DNA from: JACQAI01 sp035507915
GTDB taxonomy: Bacteria > Pseudomonadota > Alphaproteobacteria > Elsterales > Elsteraceae
NCBI GenBank assembly: GCA_035507915.1
Contig: DATJNS010000094.1
Span: forward strand, 1 to 26,417
Direction of reading: 5' to 3'
Length of the DNA: 26,417 bases
The position numbers and the translations under genes are program-made. Of this stretch, positions 7,404-15,320 are shown one piece after another (within the stretch, counting starts at the first letter, position 1; each line of letters starts with the position of its first letter). Under the pieces are notes generated by a model. That model was not told the origin of the DNA, did no database searches, and saw nothing but the letters and a program-made list of their open reading frames with translations.

Positions 7404-8104
7404 GACGGCATCCGGATCGGCAGGGGGCCGGCCACCGCGATCCCCTCGCGGCTGACGGCGCAACTATAGCACACGGCCTCGACCCCGGCGGTCCGGGCCT
7501 GGGCGAACGCCCGCGCATAGCCCGGATCGAGGTCTGCCGCCAGGGAGAAATGGCCGCAATCGGCCCGTTGCACAAGATAGACCATGACGGCTCGGGCGCC
7601 TGCCGCGACCATGGCGGCGAGCTCGCCCAGGTGCTTGGCGCCGCGGGCGGTCACGCAGTCCGGGAACTCGGCGGCGTCGGGGCCGCGCTTCAGGTGGACG
7701 TTCTTGACCTCGACGTAGCAGGGCGGCCGGCCGGGCGCCTCGAGCAGCAGGTCGATGCGGGAGTTGACGCCATAGCGCACTTCGCGGCGCGTGGTCGCGT
7801 AGCCGGCCAGCTCCGGAATGCCGTCGGCGGCCAGCGCCTCGGCGACCAGCGCGTTGGGGTGGCCGGTGTTGATGCCGACCAGGTGGCCGTCGGCGCGCAC
7901 GAGCTCCCAGCGGTAGGGCAGCTTGGTGCGCGTCGGCGACAGCCAGATCTCCGAGCCCGGCGCGCTGAGGCCCATCATCGAGCCCGGGTTCGGGCAATGC
8001 ACGGTGACGGGCTCGGGCGCCCCGCCGGCGATCTCGACGTCGGCGAGGAACCGTTTGTAGCGCCGGATCAGCCGGGCGGGGACGAGGGGGGCGGGGAACT
8101 TCAT
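7400..8104 (-). CDS. sfsA: SfsA family protein (sugar fermentation stimulation protein homologue)
   Basis: The 234-residue product begins MKFPAPLVPARLIRRYKRFL, typical of SfsA, and includes HCPNPGSM (36-43) and INTGHPNALV (78-87). The putative nuclease-like core has D118 in SRIDLLLE and E132-x-K134 in YVEVKNV, a PD-(D/E)xK-type arrangement. The E. coli homologue was named for maltose metabolism, but its molecular role is unclear. The ATG at 8104 overlaps the ggt stop and the TGA overlaps the map start, so ggt, sfsA and map are coupled by successive 4-base overlaps. Confidence 0.92.
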   Translation of the reverse strand: MKFPAPLVPARLIRRYKRFLADVEIAGGAPEPVTVHCPNPGSMMGLSAPGSEIWLSPTRTKLPYRWELVRADGHLVGINTGHPNALVAEALAADGIPELAGYATTRREVRYGVNSRIDLLLEAPGRPPCYVEVKNVHLKRGPDAAEFPDCVTARGAKHLGELAAMVAAGARAVMVYLVQRADCGHFSLAADLDPGYARAFAQARTAGVEAVCYSCAVSREGIAVAGPLPIRMPS

Positions 8105-9927
8105 CGGCCGACCGCGACGCCCTCGCGGCGCGGGTCGGCGCCGCCGAGCCAGGCGTCGGCGCGCCGCTCGATGACGTGCAACCCGCTGTTGAGCTCGACG
8201 ATGCGCACGGCGTCTCCCAGACGCGCGAGCCCGGGCTCGAGCGCGGCCGCCGCGGTGCCGGCCTCGAGCTCGGTCGGGCCGTTGCGGTTGACCACGTGAC
8301 CCAGCGACACCGCGGCCTGCGGGTCGAGGCCGCCGTCGATCATGGCGATCAGGGCCTGGGCGACGTGGTCGATGATCGTGCTGCCGACGGACGAGCCGAC
8401 CAGGATCGCCGGCCGGCCGCCGCGGTCCAGCACGATGGTCGGCGCCATCGAGCTGCGCGGCCGTTTGCCGGGCTCGACCCGGTTGGCGACCGGCCTGCCG
8501 TCGCGCTCGGGCAGGAAGGAGAAATCGGTCAGCTCGTTGTTGAGCAGGAAGCCGCGCACCATGCGGCGCGCCCCGAACGCGCTCTCGATCGAGCTCGTCA
8601 TCGCGACGGCGTTGCCGGCGCGGTCGACGATCGAGACGTGGGTGGTCGACGGCAGCTCGGGGCTGGCGTCGGCGGCGCAGCACGGCTCGAGCATCCCGGC
8701 GCGCACCGGCAGCGCGCCGGGCGGCGCCGCGCCGAGGCTGCGGCGCGGGTCGATCAGCGCCGAACGCTGCGTCAGATAGGTCGGATCGAGCAGCGCGGCG
8801 ATCGGCTGGGGCACGAAGGCGGGGTCGGCCAGATACTGGTCGCGGTCGGCGAACGCCAGGCGCGACGCCTCGGCGAACAGATGCGCGCCGGCGACCGAGG
8901 CGACGCCGTCGGCCGCGAGGTCGAAGCGGGCGAGCAGCGCGAGGATCTGCAGCACCGCGACGCCGCCCGACGACGGCGGGCCCATGCCGCACACGCGCAG
9001 GCCGCGATACGCGCCGCACACCGGCGCACGCTCGATCGCGTGGTAGCCGGCGAGGTCGGCGAGGCTCAGGCTGCCGGGATGCGGCGCGGCTGCGACCGCG
9101 CGGACCACATCAGCGGCGATCGGCCCGGCATAGAACGCAGACACGCCGTGCGCCGCGAGTATGCGCAAGGTTGCGGCGTAGTCGGGGTTCCTGAGCAGCA
9201 CGCCGGCGCGCTTGGGCGTACCGTCCGGCTGGTAGAAATACGCGCGTGCCGTCGGATCGGCCGCCAGATATTTGTCCGCCGTGATCAGTGCGGCCAGCCG
9301 CGGCGAGATCGCGAAGCCGGCGTCGGCGAGCCGGATCGCCGGCTCGAACAGGCGCGCCCACGGCAGGCGGCCGAAGCGCGCATGGAGCGTTGCGAGCAGG
9401 CGCGGCACCCCGGGCACACCGACCGACCGGCCACCGATCACGGCGTCGTAGAACGCCGCGGGCTTGCCGCCGGGCCCGAGGAACAGCGCCGATGTCGCGC
9501 CGCCCGGCGCGGTCTCGCGGCCGTCGAAGCTGGTGAGGCGGCGGTGCCGGCTGTCCCATACCAGCGCGAAGGCGCCACCGCCGAGGCCCGAGGATTGCGG
9601 CTCGACCAGGCCGAGCACGAGCTGGGTCGCGATCGCGGCGTCGACGGCGCTGCCGCCGGCCGCCAGCACGTCGGCGCCCGCGCGCGCTGCCAACGGATGG
9701 GCGGCGACCACCATCTCGTGCGGCGCGCGTACCAGCGGCTTGTCGGTCCAGCCGCTGGCGATCTCGGGCGCCGGAGGCGCCGGGCTTGGGCCTGCGGTCT
9801 GGGCACGCGCGCCGGGCGCGAGAACCAAGACGGCGAGCGCGAGCATGCCAAGCGCCCGGGCGGCGTGGCGCACGGTGCGCCGGGCGCGCTTCGCATTTGC
9901 GGAGGCGTTGTCTATGCTCGGGCTCAC
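8101..9927 (-). CDS. ggt: Gamma-glutamyltransferase
   Basis: The protein hydrolyses or transfers the gamma-glutamyl group of glutathione and related compounds after export. It is made as a precursor that cleaves itself before a catalytic Thr, here T428 in STTHVSIVD. Other landmarks are SAVDAAIATQLVLGLVEPQSSG (93-114), SFDGRETAP with R137, and VGSSVGSTIID near the substrate pocket. From GTG 9927 (608 residues) the N-terminus is basic, followed by a hydrophobic core and ARA-Q near residue 42, a good Sec signal peptide. An ATG at 9846 would drop the basic region. Neither start has a clear Shine-Dalgarno. Much longer frames upstream run into the divergent gene and are artefacts. Confidence 0.92.
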   Translation of the reverse strand: MSPSIDNASANAKRARRTVRHAARALGMLALAVLVLAPGARAQTAGPSPAPPAPEIASGWTDKPLVRAPHEMVVAAHPLAARAGADVLAAGGSAVDAAIATQLVLGLVEPQSSGLGGGAFALVWDSRHRRLTSFDGRETAPGGATSALFLGPGGKPAAFYDAVIGGRSVGVPGVPRLLATLHARFGRLPWARLFEPAIRLADAGFAISPRLAALITADKYLAADPTARAYFYQPDGTPKRAGVLLRNPDYAATLRILAAHGVSAFYAGPIAADVVRAVAAAPHPGSLSLADLAGYHAIERAPVCGAYRGLRVCGMGPPSSGGVAVLQILALLARFDLAADGVASVAGAHLFAEASRLAFADRDQYLADPAFVPQPIAALLDPTYLTQRSALIDPRRSLGAAPPGALPVRAGMLEPCCAADASPELPSTTHVSIVDRAGNAVAMTSSIESAFGARRMVRGFLLNNELTDFSFLPERDGRPVANRVEPGKRPRSSMAPTIVLDRGGRPAILVGSSVGSTIIDHVAQALIAMIDGGLDPQAAVSLGHVVNRNGPTELEAGTAAAALEPGLARLGDAVRIVELNSGLHVIERRADAWLGGADPRREGVAVGR

Positions 9928-9951
9928 GACAGGCGCGATCTTCGAGGCCCG

Positions 9952-10707
9952 ATGAGCGAACCGCAAGTCACTGCCGCCGTCATGATCATCGGCAACGAGA
10001 TCCTGTCCGGGCGCACCACCGACGCCAATCTGCCCTTCATCGCCGGCGAGCTGACCAAGCTCGGCATCCGCCTGATGGAGGTGCGCGTGGTGGCCGACAT
10101 CGAGGCCGAGATCGTCGCCGCGGTCAACGCGCTGCGCGCCCGCTACACCTATCTGTTCACCACCGGCGGCATCGGCCCGACCCACGACGACATCACGGCG
10201 GCATCGGTCGCCGCGGCGTTCGGCGTCGAGGTCCACCGCCATCCCGACGCCGTCGCGATCCTGCAGCGGCGCTACGCCAACCCGTCCGATCTGACGCCCG
10301 GCCGCCTCAAGATGACGGAGGTGCCGGTCGGCGCGACCCTGGTCGACAATCCGGTGTCGGGCGCGCCTGGATTCAAGATCGAGAACGTCTACGTGATGGC
10401 CGGCATCCCGGCGGTGGCGCGCGCCATGTTCGACGGCCTCAAGCACGGCCTCAAGGGCGGCACGCCGCTCTTGTCGCGGACCGTGGTGTCGAACCTCGGC
10501 GAGGGGCTGATCGCGACCGACCTGGCGGCGATCCAGGAGCGCCATCCCGACGTCGAGATCGGCTCCTATCCGTTCCACCGGCGTGGCGTGTTCGGCTCGA
10601 GCCTGGTGATCCGCGGCACCGAGACCGCGCGCCTCGACGCGGTCGCCGAGGAGGTGCGCGCGCTCGTCCGTCGATTAGGCGGCACGCCGACCGACGAGCC
10701 GGCGTAG
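9952..10707 (+). CDS. CinA-type molybdopterin-binding (MoCF) domain protein
   Basis: The 251-residue product starts with AAVMIIGNEILSGRTTDANL (8-27) and contains the pterin/nucleotide-binding TTGGIGPTHDDIT loop at 70-82, then the GAPGFKIENVYVMAGIP segment. This is the competence/damage-inducible protein A N-terminal domain. The C-terminal nicotinamide-mononucleotide amidase domain of full-length CinA is absent. Such stand-alone forms are common in alphaproteobacteria; a role in pyrophosphate hydrolysis of nucleotides such as ADP-ribose is known for CinA relatives but not shown here. The ATG is only 24 bp from the divergent ggt start, so the promoters must overlap or lie inside the genes. Confidence 0.85.
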   Translation: MSEPQVTAAVMIIGNEILSGRTTDANLPFIAGELTKLGIRLMEVRVVADIEAEIVAAVNALRARYTYLFTTGGIGPTHDDITAASVAAAFGVEVHRHPDAVAILQRRYANPSDLTPGRLKMTEVPVGATLVDNPVSGAPGFKIENVYVMAGIPAVARAMFDGLKHGLKGGTPLLSRTVVSNLGEGLIATDLAAIQERHPDVEIGSYPFHRRGVFGSSLVIRGTETARLDAVAEEVRALVRRLGGTPTDEPA

Positions 10708-10755
10708 CGCGCCGTCGCGCGATTGCCTACTCTCCCGCCCGATGTTGCGGCCAGG

Positions 10756-10800
10756 GCCCGCTTGGCGGAACTGGTAGACGCATGGGATTTAAAATCCCAG
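10756..10800 (+). pseudogene. 5' half of a tRNA-Leu(UAA), truncated
   Basis: The sequence follows tRNA-Leu from the first base: acceptor strand GCCCGCT, TG, D-arm GCGGAACTGGTAGACGC, then an anticodon stem TGGGA-TTTAAAA-TCCCA with anticodon TAA. Immediately afterwards the sequence becomes an integrase coding remnant. No long variable arm, T-arm (GTTCGANTC) or matching 3' acceptor strand could be found downstream. I interpret it as a tRNA gene cut just 3' of the anticodon stem. Confidence 0.7.
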
Positions 10801-11010
10801 GGTGTCTCAGGGTTCGTACGGGTTTGCCAACGGGCGGGAATTACTGGACTGCGATTGCACGGCTTGCGTCACGAGGCGACGTCGCGCCTATACGAGCGCA
10901 CTAATCTGCGCGATGGCCAGGTTGCAACGATCACCGGGCACAAAATGCTGCAGGTGCTAAAGCGCTACACGAATCTCACAACGGATCATCTCGCGGACAA
11001 ACTTGGCTGA
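10801..11010 (+). pseudogene. C-terminal remnant of a tyrosine recombinase (phage-type integrase)
   Basis: The last 69 codons encode the C-terminal catalytic part of a tyrosine integrase. They contain HGLRHEATSRLYE with the second active-site Arg, ITGHK with the His, and LKRYTNL with the nucleophilic Tyr, then a normal end at TGA 11008-11010. The N-terminal DNA-binding domain and first active-site Arg are missing because the upstream side is tRNA-Leu sequence. No start codon or ribosome-binding site belongs to it. The remnant points toward the intact tRNA-Leu 9 bp downstream. It is best explained as debris of an element that used a tRNA-Leu as its attachment site. Confidence 0.8.
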
Positions 11011-11019
11011 CGGACCAAT

Positions 11020-11104
11020 GGCCCCTTGGTGGAATTGGCATACACGGCAGACTTAAAATCTGCTCCCGGAAGGGTTGTCGGTTCGAATCCGACAGGGGCC
11101 ACCA
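11020..11104 (+). tRNA. tRNA-Leu (anticodon UAA)
   Basis: The 85-base sequence folds as a complete class II tRNA. Acceptor GGCCCCT (11020-11026) pairs with AGGGGCC before A-CCA. The D-arm GTGGAATTGGCATACAC, anticodon arm GCAGA-CTTAAAA-TCTGC (anticodon TAA), variable arm CCC-GGAA-GGG and T-arm GTCGG-TTCGAAT-CCGAC are all intact. CCA is encoded. It probably supplies the UUA/UUG-reading function lost from the truncated copy upstream. Confidence 0.95.
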
Positions 11105-11119
11105 TCCCTATCTCGCTCA

Positions 11120-11143
11120 GACAACTCAGCGCCTGGAGTTGTC
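11120..11143 (+). terminator. Hairpin downstream of tRNA-Leu
   Basis: GACAACTC (11120-11127) and GAGTTGTC (11136-11143) form an 8-bp perfect stem with an 8-base loop, starting 16 bases after the tRNA. There is no T-run after it, so it may be a processing or weak termination hairpin. A second small stem, CGGCAC/GTGCCG, lies at 11200-11217. Confidence 0.4.
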
Positions 11144-11382
11144 GAGAACGCGGGCGCGACACTGTCACCAGGTCGCGACGGTCCACTCGATCCCCGATCC
11201 GGCACTTCGGCGTGCCGAGGGCGGACGAGGCTGGCGGCATCGGTGGGCAAGGGCAGCAGGACCAAGCCACGGCAAAGCGGATCGCCGTGATTCCGTGAAA
11301 TGAGTTTCATCCCGCGCTGATGTCGGTCAAAATCGACAACGCTAAAATACGCAATGTGTCGGCACGTCGAGGGAGTGGCGGC

Positions 11383-11820
11383 GTGAGCTGGACCGACTTT
11401 GACGTGGCTGAAGTTCTCAGCGTCGGCGACGAGAGGGGGCTATTCGCGCGCCGCGACGTTCCTGAGAGCGTCGTCGTCGGCGTGTTCGACGGTACGGTCG
11501 AGGTGTTCTCCGTCGACGCGAACGGCCAGGTCGACTGGCGCGCTCACGACGGCGCGATGTCGATTCATTTGAAGCTCACCGCGGACAGATTATTCACGAT
11601 CATGCCGATACCGGGAACGACACCGGACGGAATCGATTTCATCAATCACTCGTGTAAGCCGAATTGCCGCGCCGATGCCGGGACCCTCGTCGTCGAAACG
11701 ACGCGGTTCGTCGCCAAGGGCGAACAACTCACGATCAATTATCACCGCATGGACCTCATCAAGCTCGGTCGACCTTGCTGGTGCGCGAACGTGCCCGACG
11801 ACGAGCGCTGCATCCTATAG
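11383..11820 (+). CDS. SET-domain protein (putative protein-lysine methyltransferase) with post-SET-like cysteines
   Basis: I place the start at GTG 11383 because GAGGGAG lies at 11369-11375 with good spacing; an in-frame ATG at 11320 has no such site. The 145-residue product is almost entirely a SET domain: an opening GLFARRDVPESVVVGVF strand region (19-35), the NHSCKPN motif at 88-94, and GEQLTINY at 113-120, which form the SAM- and lysine-binding pseudoknot. It ends with CWC (132-134) and C143, which with C91 could make the zinc site seen in eukaryotic post-SET enzymes. SET proteins methylate lysine side chains. It is 11 bp upstream of a second SET gene. Base composition is less GC-rich than the genes left of the tRNA. 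Confidence 0.82.
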   Translation: MSWTDFDVAEVLSVGDERGLFARRDVPESVVVGVFDGTVEVFSVDANGQVDWRAHDGAMSIHLKLTADRLFTIMPIPGTTPDGIDFINHSCKPNCRADAGTLVVETTRFVAKGEQLTINYHRMDLIKLGRPCWCANVPDDERCIL

Positions 11821-11831
11821 AGGAGCCGGCG

Positions 11832-12197
11832 ATGTTGTTGGTGAAAACCTACCTCGCCGTCAGCACCATTCATGGTATCGGTCTGTACGCCGCGGAACCC
11901 ATCGCGCGGGGCACGGTGATCTGGCGTTTCGACGAACGGGTCGATCGTCGGCTGACCAAGCAGCAGCGCGAGTCGCTCCCAGAACCCGCGCGTTCATTCG
12001 TCGCGAAATATTCCTATCCTGAGTCCGTCGGGAGCGACGTTCATTTCATGGACGGCGACCATGCCAGGTTCATGAATCACAGCGACGACCCGAACACGGA
12101 CTGCACGGTCGATACGATCGCGACGCGCGACATTGCCGAGGGCGAGGAATTGCTCTGCGATTATCGGCAATTCCATCCAGACCACAGACTTTACTAG
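11832..12197 (+). CDS. Second SET-domain protein (putative protein-lysine methyltransferase)
   Basis: The 121-residue product starts at ATG 11832 with AGGAG at 11821-11825 as a well-spaced ribosome-binding site. It contains the SET opening HGIGLYAAEPIARGTVIW (14-31), FMNHSDDPN (80-88) and GEELLCDY (104-111). Unlike its neighbour it has no post-SET cysteine cluster, and the residue after NHS is Asp rather than Cys. The two SET proteins are therefore diverged rather than a recent duplication. Its stop TAG is followed directly by the ATG of the large membrane protein gene, implying translational coupling. The methylation target is unknown. Confidence 0.85.
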   Translation: MLLVKTYLAVSTIHGIGLYAAEPIARGTVIWRFDERVDRRLTKQQRESLPEPARSFVAKYSYPESVGSDVHFMDGDHARFMNHSDDPNTDCTVDTIATRDIAEGEELLCDYRQFHPDHRLY

Positions 12198-15100
12198 ATG
12201 TCGGGTTGGCGCGGCATGAGCATCGAGCGATGCCGTCGCGCCGTCATGTCCCGATCTCAGCAGTTCGTCATCCAGGGCGCGCTTACGGCGATGTGCGCCG
12301 CGTTCGGATCGACGATGGCGGCCTCGTTGTTCCTCGCCAATGCCGGCGCCAAGGCAATCCCGCTATACTACATCCTGTTTGCGGTCGTCTCGATTCCGGC
12401 GTCCGTTTCGTTCTCGGGGATCATCGATCGGTGGCCCCGACGGACCACCATGACGTTCCTGCTCGTCTCCTACGTGACCGGCGCGCTGCTCGCCTCACCT
12501 TTCATCGGTGCCGGCGCCATCGGTTACTTCGTCCTCTACGTCACGATCAGCGTTTTCGAGATCATGATGTACAGCGTGTATTACACGCTGTTTTCGGATT
12601 ATTTCAACGTCAGCGAAGCGAAGCGCCATGGCGGCGCGATGACCATCGCTCTCGGCGTCGGCGCGGCGATCGGATCGCTGATGATTTCCGCGTTGACCGA
12701 ATTCGTCGAGCCGCGTCGCGTCTTCTTGGTCCTGCCGCTGCTGGTGGGGATCACTCTGGCGCATCTGCTTTGGTTGACGCGGCGCGAGGAACCACTCGAC
12801 GAAGTCGAGTCCGGCGCGGAGGAGGGGTTGATCGCAAGCCTGAAGGCCCTGCCGATGGTGTCCTGGCGATATCCGGTCGTTCTGCTCATGGCGGCCTCCG
12901 TGTTCGTCAACATCATCGGCCAGTGCATCATGGAGTTCGAGGCGTTCTCCATCTACGCCAACACCTACCCGAGCGAAGGCGAGCTGGCGTCGTTTCTCGG
13001 CCGCATGACCGCCGCCGTCGACATCATCGGCATATTGGTCGTGTTCTTCGTATTCAATCCGCTGATCGCGCGCGTCGGCGTTGCCCGGATGAACCTGGTC
13101 TCGCCGACGATCAATCTCGTGTCGTTTTTGATTTTGGCCGTGTCGTCGAGCCTGCCGGCCGGCATCTTGGCCCATCTCAACTACTATCCATTGGAGCACA
13201 GCCTCAATGTTCCGGTGTTTTCGCTGACCTACAACGCGGTGCCGCGCCGGTTCGTCGGCCGCGTGCGCGTGGGCAACGACGGCATCATCTATCCGTTGGC
13301 GCTGGCGGCCAGCGGTCTGTTGCTGCTGCTGGTCGAGCGAGTCCTGTCACTGCCGCAGGTGGCGATGATCGGCGCGGGTGGGGCGGTCCTGTATCTGCTG
13401 ACGCAATGGGAGCTCGGCCGACAATATGTGCGCGGCCTGCTGGCGCTGTTGCGCAGCGGCACCGTCGAGCTGGATCAGATCGACGAGGGGTTCAAGCTGC
13501 CCGATCACTACGTCCGCGACATTCTGAGCATGCTGCGATCCGAAGACCGCGATGTCGTGGTTCTCGGGGTCGAGCTCGCCGCCCGGTGCGATACGGTGCT
13601 AGCGGTCGCCGACATCGAGCGCGCCCTGTCGATGGTGCCGAGAGAGGTCGCGCGGTCCGCGCTCGCTGCCATGAGCAGGAAGAATCCGGCGCGCGCCGAA
13701 CGACATCTCCACATGCTGATGGGATCGACAGTGTCCGGCGTGCGCGCGATGGCGCTGGAGGCTCTCGTCGTCGGTCGTCTCGAGATGGATCCCTCGCGTC
13801 TGCAAGCGTTCCTCGATGACGACGACGAAACCGTGAAGGCCGTGGCTGCGGCAAGCCTGCTTTCCGATGGATCGGCGACGACAATACCGCGCGACGTTCT
13901 GTTAGGGCTGGCGAGCGCGGAGGCCATGCTCGCGGCGCTGCGTGTCCTGCGCGCCATGGCGCCGACCGGTCTGTCGGCGGTCTTGGAGCCGATGAGTACG
14001 CATGGTTCTTCGGAGGTGCGGGCCGAGGCGCTGTCGCTGGCGGCGACAACCGCCCGCGTGGGCGACGTGGTGCTCGCGCGTTGGGCGCGGCGCGTCCTCG
14101 ATTATCCCGACACAACGGTTCGCGCTGCCGCCCTCACCCTGCTGGTGCGTGTGGCCGAGGAGGACGAACTCGCGCGAGTGTGCCACGACGCGTTCGCCGA
14201 TCGGCGCACCGAGGTGCGTTGCGCCGTGGCCCAGGCGCTCGGCCGTCGAGCCGGTTCCGGCCTGGCGGTTCTGTCCGGGCAGCTCCGTCGCAGCCATCAT
14301 GACGTCGTCGGCGAGGTGATGGATGGGATCGGGACGGCTGGTGCCGAGACGGCCGACGGCATCCTGTTCGATTTTCTGGCGGCAGCCGTCTTCCCCACCG
14401 TGACGCGCAACCTGGACGTTGCCAGGAAGCTGCCATCGGGACGCGGGGCTTGGCGATCGCTCGAGATCGCGCTTGCCGACTCCAATACGCGTGCCGTTCA
14501 CGCCGTCCTGCATGCCCTCGGTGTGCTGGGGTACAAGCGGATCCTGGGCTTGGTCCGCACGGCGATCAGAACCGGAGACTCGCGCAGCCGCGCCAATGCC
14601 ATCGAGGCCCTTTCATCCTTGGCGCATCGGCGTTACGTGGTGCCGCTTCTGCCATTTTTTGAGGCCGATGAGCGGGAGGCAGCCGACCGAGCGGCCTCCT
14701 CCGCTGCCGATGCGCGCGGACTGCTGTCGCCGCTCTTTGCCGACGACGACCCGTTCATCTCGGCCGCCGCGGTGACGGTATGGGACGCAGAGTTCGGCAC
14801 CGTCCCCGACGCTTCATCGTTCAATTCATCGCCTTTGGTTGCGGCGAGCCGTCGTGCTTTGGGGAAACGCACCGATCACCGTTTCTATGACGAGGAACTG
14901 CCTATGAATCGCCTGGTGTTCCTGAAATCCGTTCCGCTGTTCTCGTCGCTGACGCTCGACCATCTGATGGCGGTAGACGCGGCGCTGACGCCAGAACCCT
15001 ATTTGCCGAGCGAACGAATCGTTTGCGAGGGCGATGTCGGCGACAAACTGTTCATCATCTTCACGGGAGAGGTAGCGATTCGCAAGCGCGTGTCGGAATC

Positions 15101-15320
15101 GGAGGAACGCGAACTCGCCCGGCTGACCACGGGGCAGCTATTCGGCGAGATGGCGCTATTTGATGACGAACGGCGCTCGGCAACGGCCGTGGCGGTGACG
15201 GATGCGGAGCTTCTCTCGCTCGATCGGGAACATTTCCACAGTTTGGCGTATCAGCGTCCCGACATCCCCATTCAGCTCTGCAAGGTGCTCGTCGCGCGCC
15301 TGCGCACCGCGATCTCCTGA
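12198..15320 (+). CDS. Transporter-like membrane domain + HEAT-like repeats + cyclic-nucleotide-binding domain
   Basis: The 1040-residue protein has three parts. Residues about 20-425 are a polytopic membrane domain of roughly twelve hydrophobic segments resembling MFS or NTT-type nucleotide carriers; EAKRHGGAM followed by GVGAAIGS near 140-160 recalls the NTT pattern. Residues about 430-890 are a helical solenoid of HEAT-like units such as VRAMALEALVV and VRAEALSLAA. Residues about 910-1040 form a cyclic-nucleotide-binding domain with GDKLFIIFTGEVAI and a phosphate-binding cassette FGEMALFDDERRSATAV, including the conserved Arg. The protein may sense a cyclic nucleotide at the cytoplasmic face of a transporter or membrane anchor. 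ATG 12198 abuts the SET stop; ATGs at 12216 and 12246 are alternatives. No clear ribosome-binding site is seen. Confidence 0.8.
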   Translation: MSGWRGMSIERCRRAVMSRSQQFVIQGALTAMCAAFGSTMAASLFLANAGAKAIPLYYILFAVVSIPASVSFSGIIDRWPRRTTMTFLLVSYVTGALLASPFIGAGAIGYFVLYVTISVFEIMMYSVYYTLFSDYFNVSEAKRHGGAMTIALGVGAAIGSLMISALTEFVEPRRVFLVLPLLVGITLAHLLWLTRREEPLDEVESGAEEGLIASLKALPMVSWRYPVVLLMAASVFVNIIGQCIMEFEAFSIYANTYPSEGELASFLGRMTAAVDIIGILVVFFVFNPLIARVGVARMNLVSPTINLVSFLILAVSSSLPAGILAHLNYYPLEHSLNVPVFSLTYNAVPRRFVGRVRVGNDGIIYPLALAASGLLLLLVERVLSLPQVAMIGAGGAVLYLLTQWELGRQYVRGLLALLRSGTVELDQIDEGFKLPDHYVRDILSMLRSEDRDVVVLGVELAARCDTVLAVADIERALSMVPREVARSALAAMSRKNPARAERHLHMLMGSTVSGVRAMALEALVVGRLEMDPSRLQAFLDDDDETVKAVAAASLLSDGSATTIPRDVLLGLASAEAMLAALRVLRAMAPTGLSAVLEPMSTHGSSEVRAEALSLAATTARVGDVVLARWARRVLDYPDTTVRAAALTLLVRVAEEDELARVCHDAFADRRTEVRCAVAQALGRRAGSGLAVLSGQLRRSHHDVVGEVMDGIGTAGAETADGILFDFLAAAVFPTVTRNLDVARKLPSGRGAWRSLEIALADSNTRAVHAVLHALGVLGYKRILGLVRTAIRTGDSRSRANAIEALSSLAHRRYVVPLLPFFEADEREAADRAASSAADARGLLSPLFADDDPFISAAAVTVWDAEFGTVPDASSFNSSPLVAASRRALGKRTDHRFYDEELPMNRLVFLKSVPLFSSLTLDHLMAVDAALTPEPYLPSERIVCEGDVGDKLFIIFTGEVAIRKRVSESEERELARLTTGQLFGEMALFDDERRSATAVAVTDAELLSLDREHFHSLAYQRPDIPIQLCKVLVARLRTAIS

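Noticed and set aside
9928..10578. Long N-terminal extension of ggt
   Set aside because: It is antisense to the CinA-like gene; a signal peptide begins at GTG 9927.
8176..10707. 843-residue plus-strand ORF across ggt and the CinA-like gene
   Set aside because: Only the last 251 residues, from ATG 9952, are real; the rest is antisense to ggt.
10756..10840. A complete tRNA-Leu at 10756 using GGGCGGG near 10836 as the 3' acceptor
   Set aside because: Partial acceptor pairing is possible, but there is no T-arm and the same bases encode conserved integrase residues.
10986..11310. ORFs on both strands over the tRNA-Leu, including one containing VGFEPTTLPGADFKSAVYA
   Set aside because: These are the familiar spurious translations of tRNA-Leu genes and their flanks; the tRNA explains the open frame.
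12206..13819. 537-residue plus-strand ORF in another frame of the transporter-HEAT gene
   Set aside because: It is an out-of-frame shadow; the 1040-residue frame has membrane, repeat and sensor domains.
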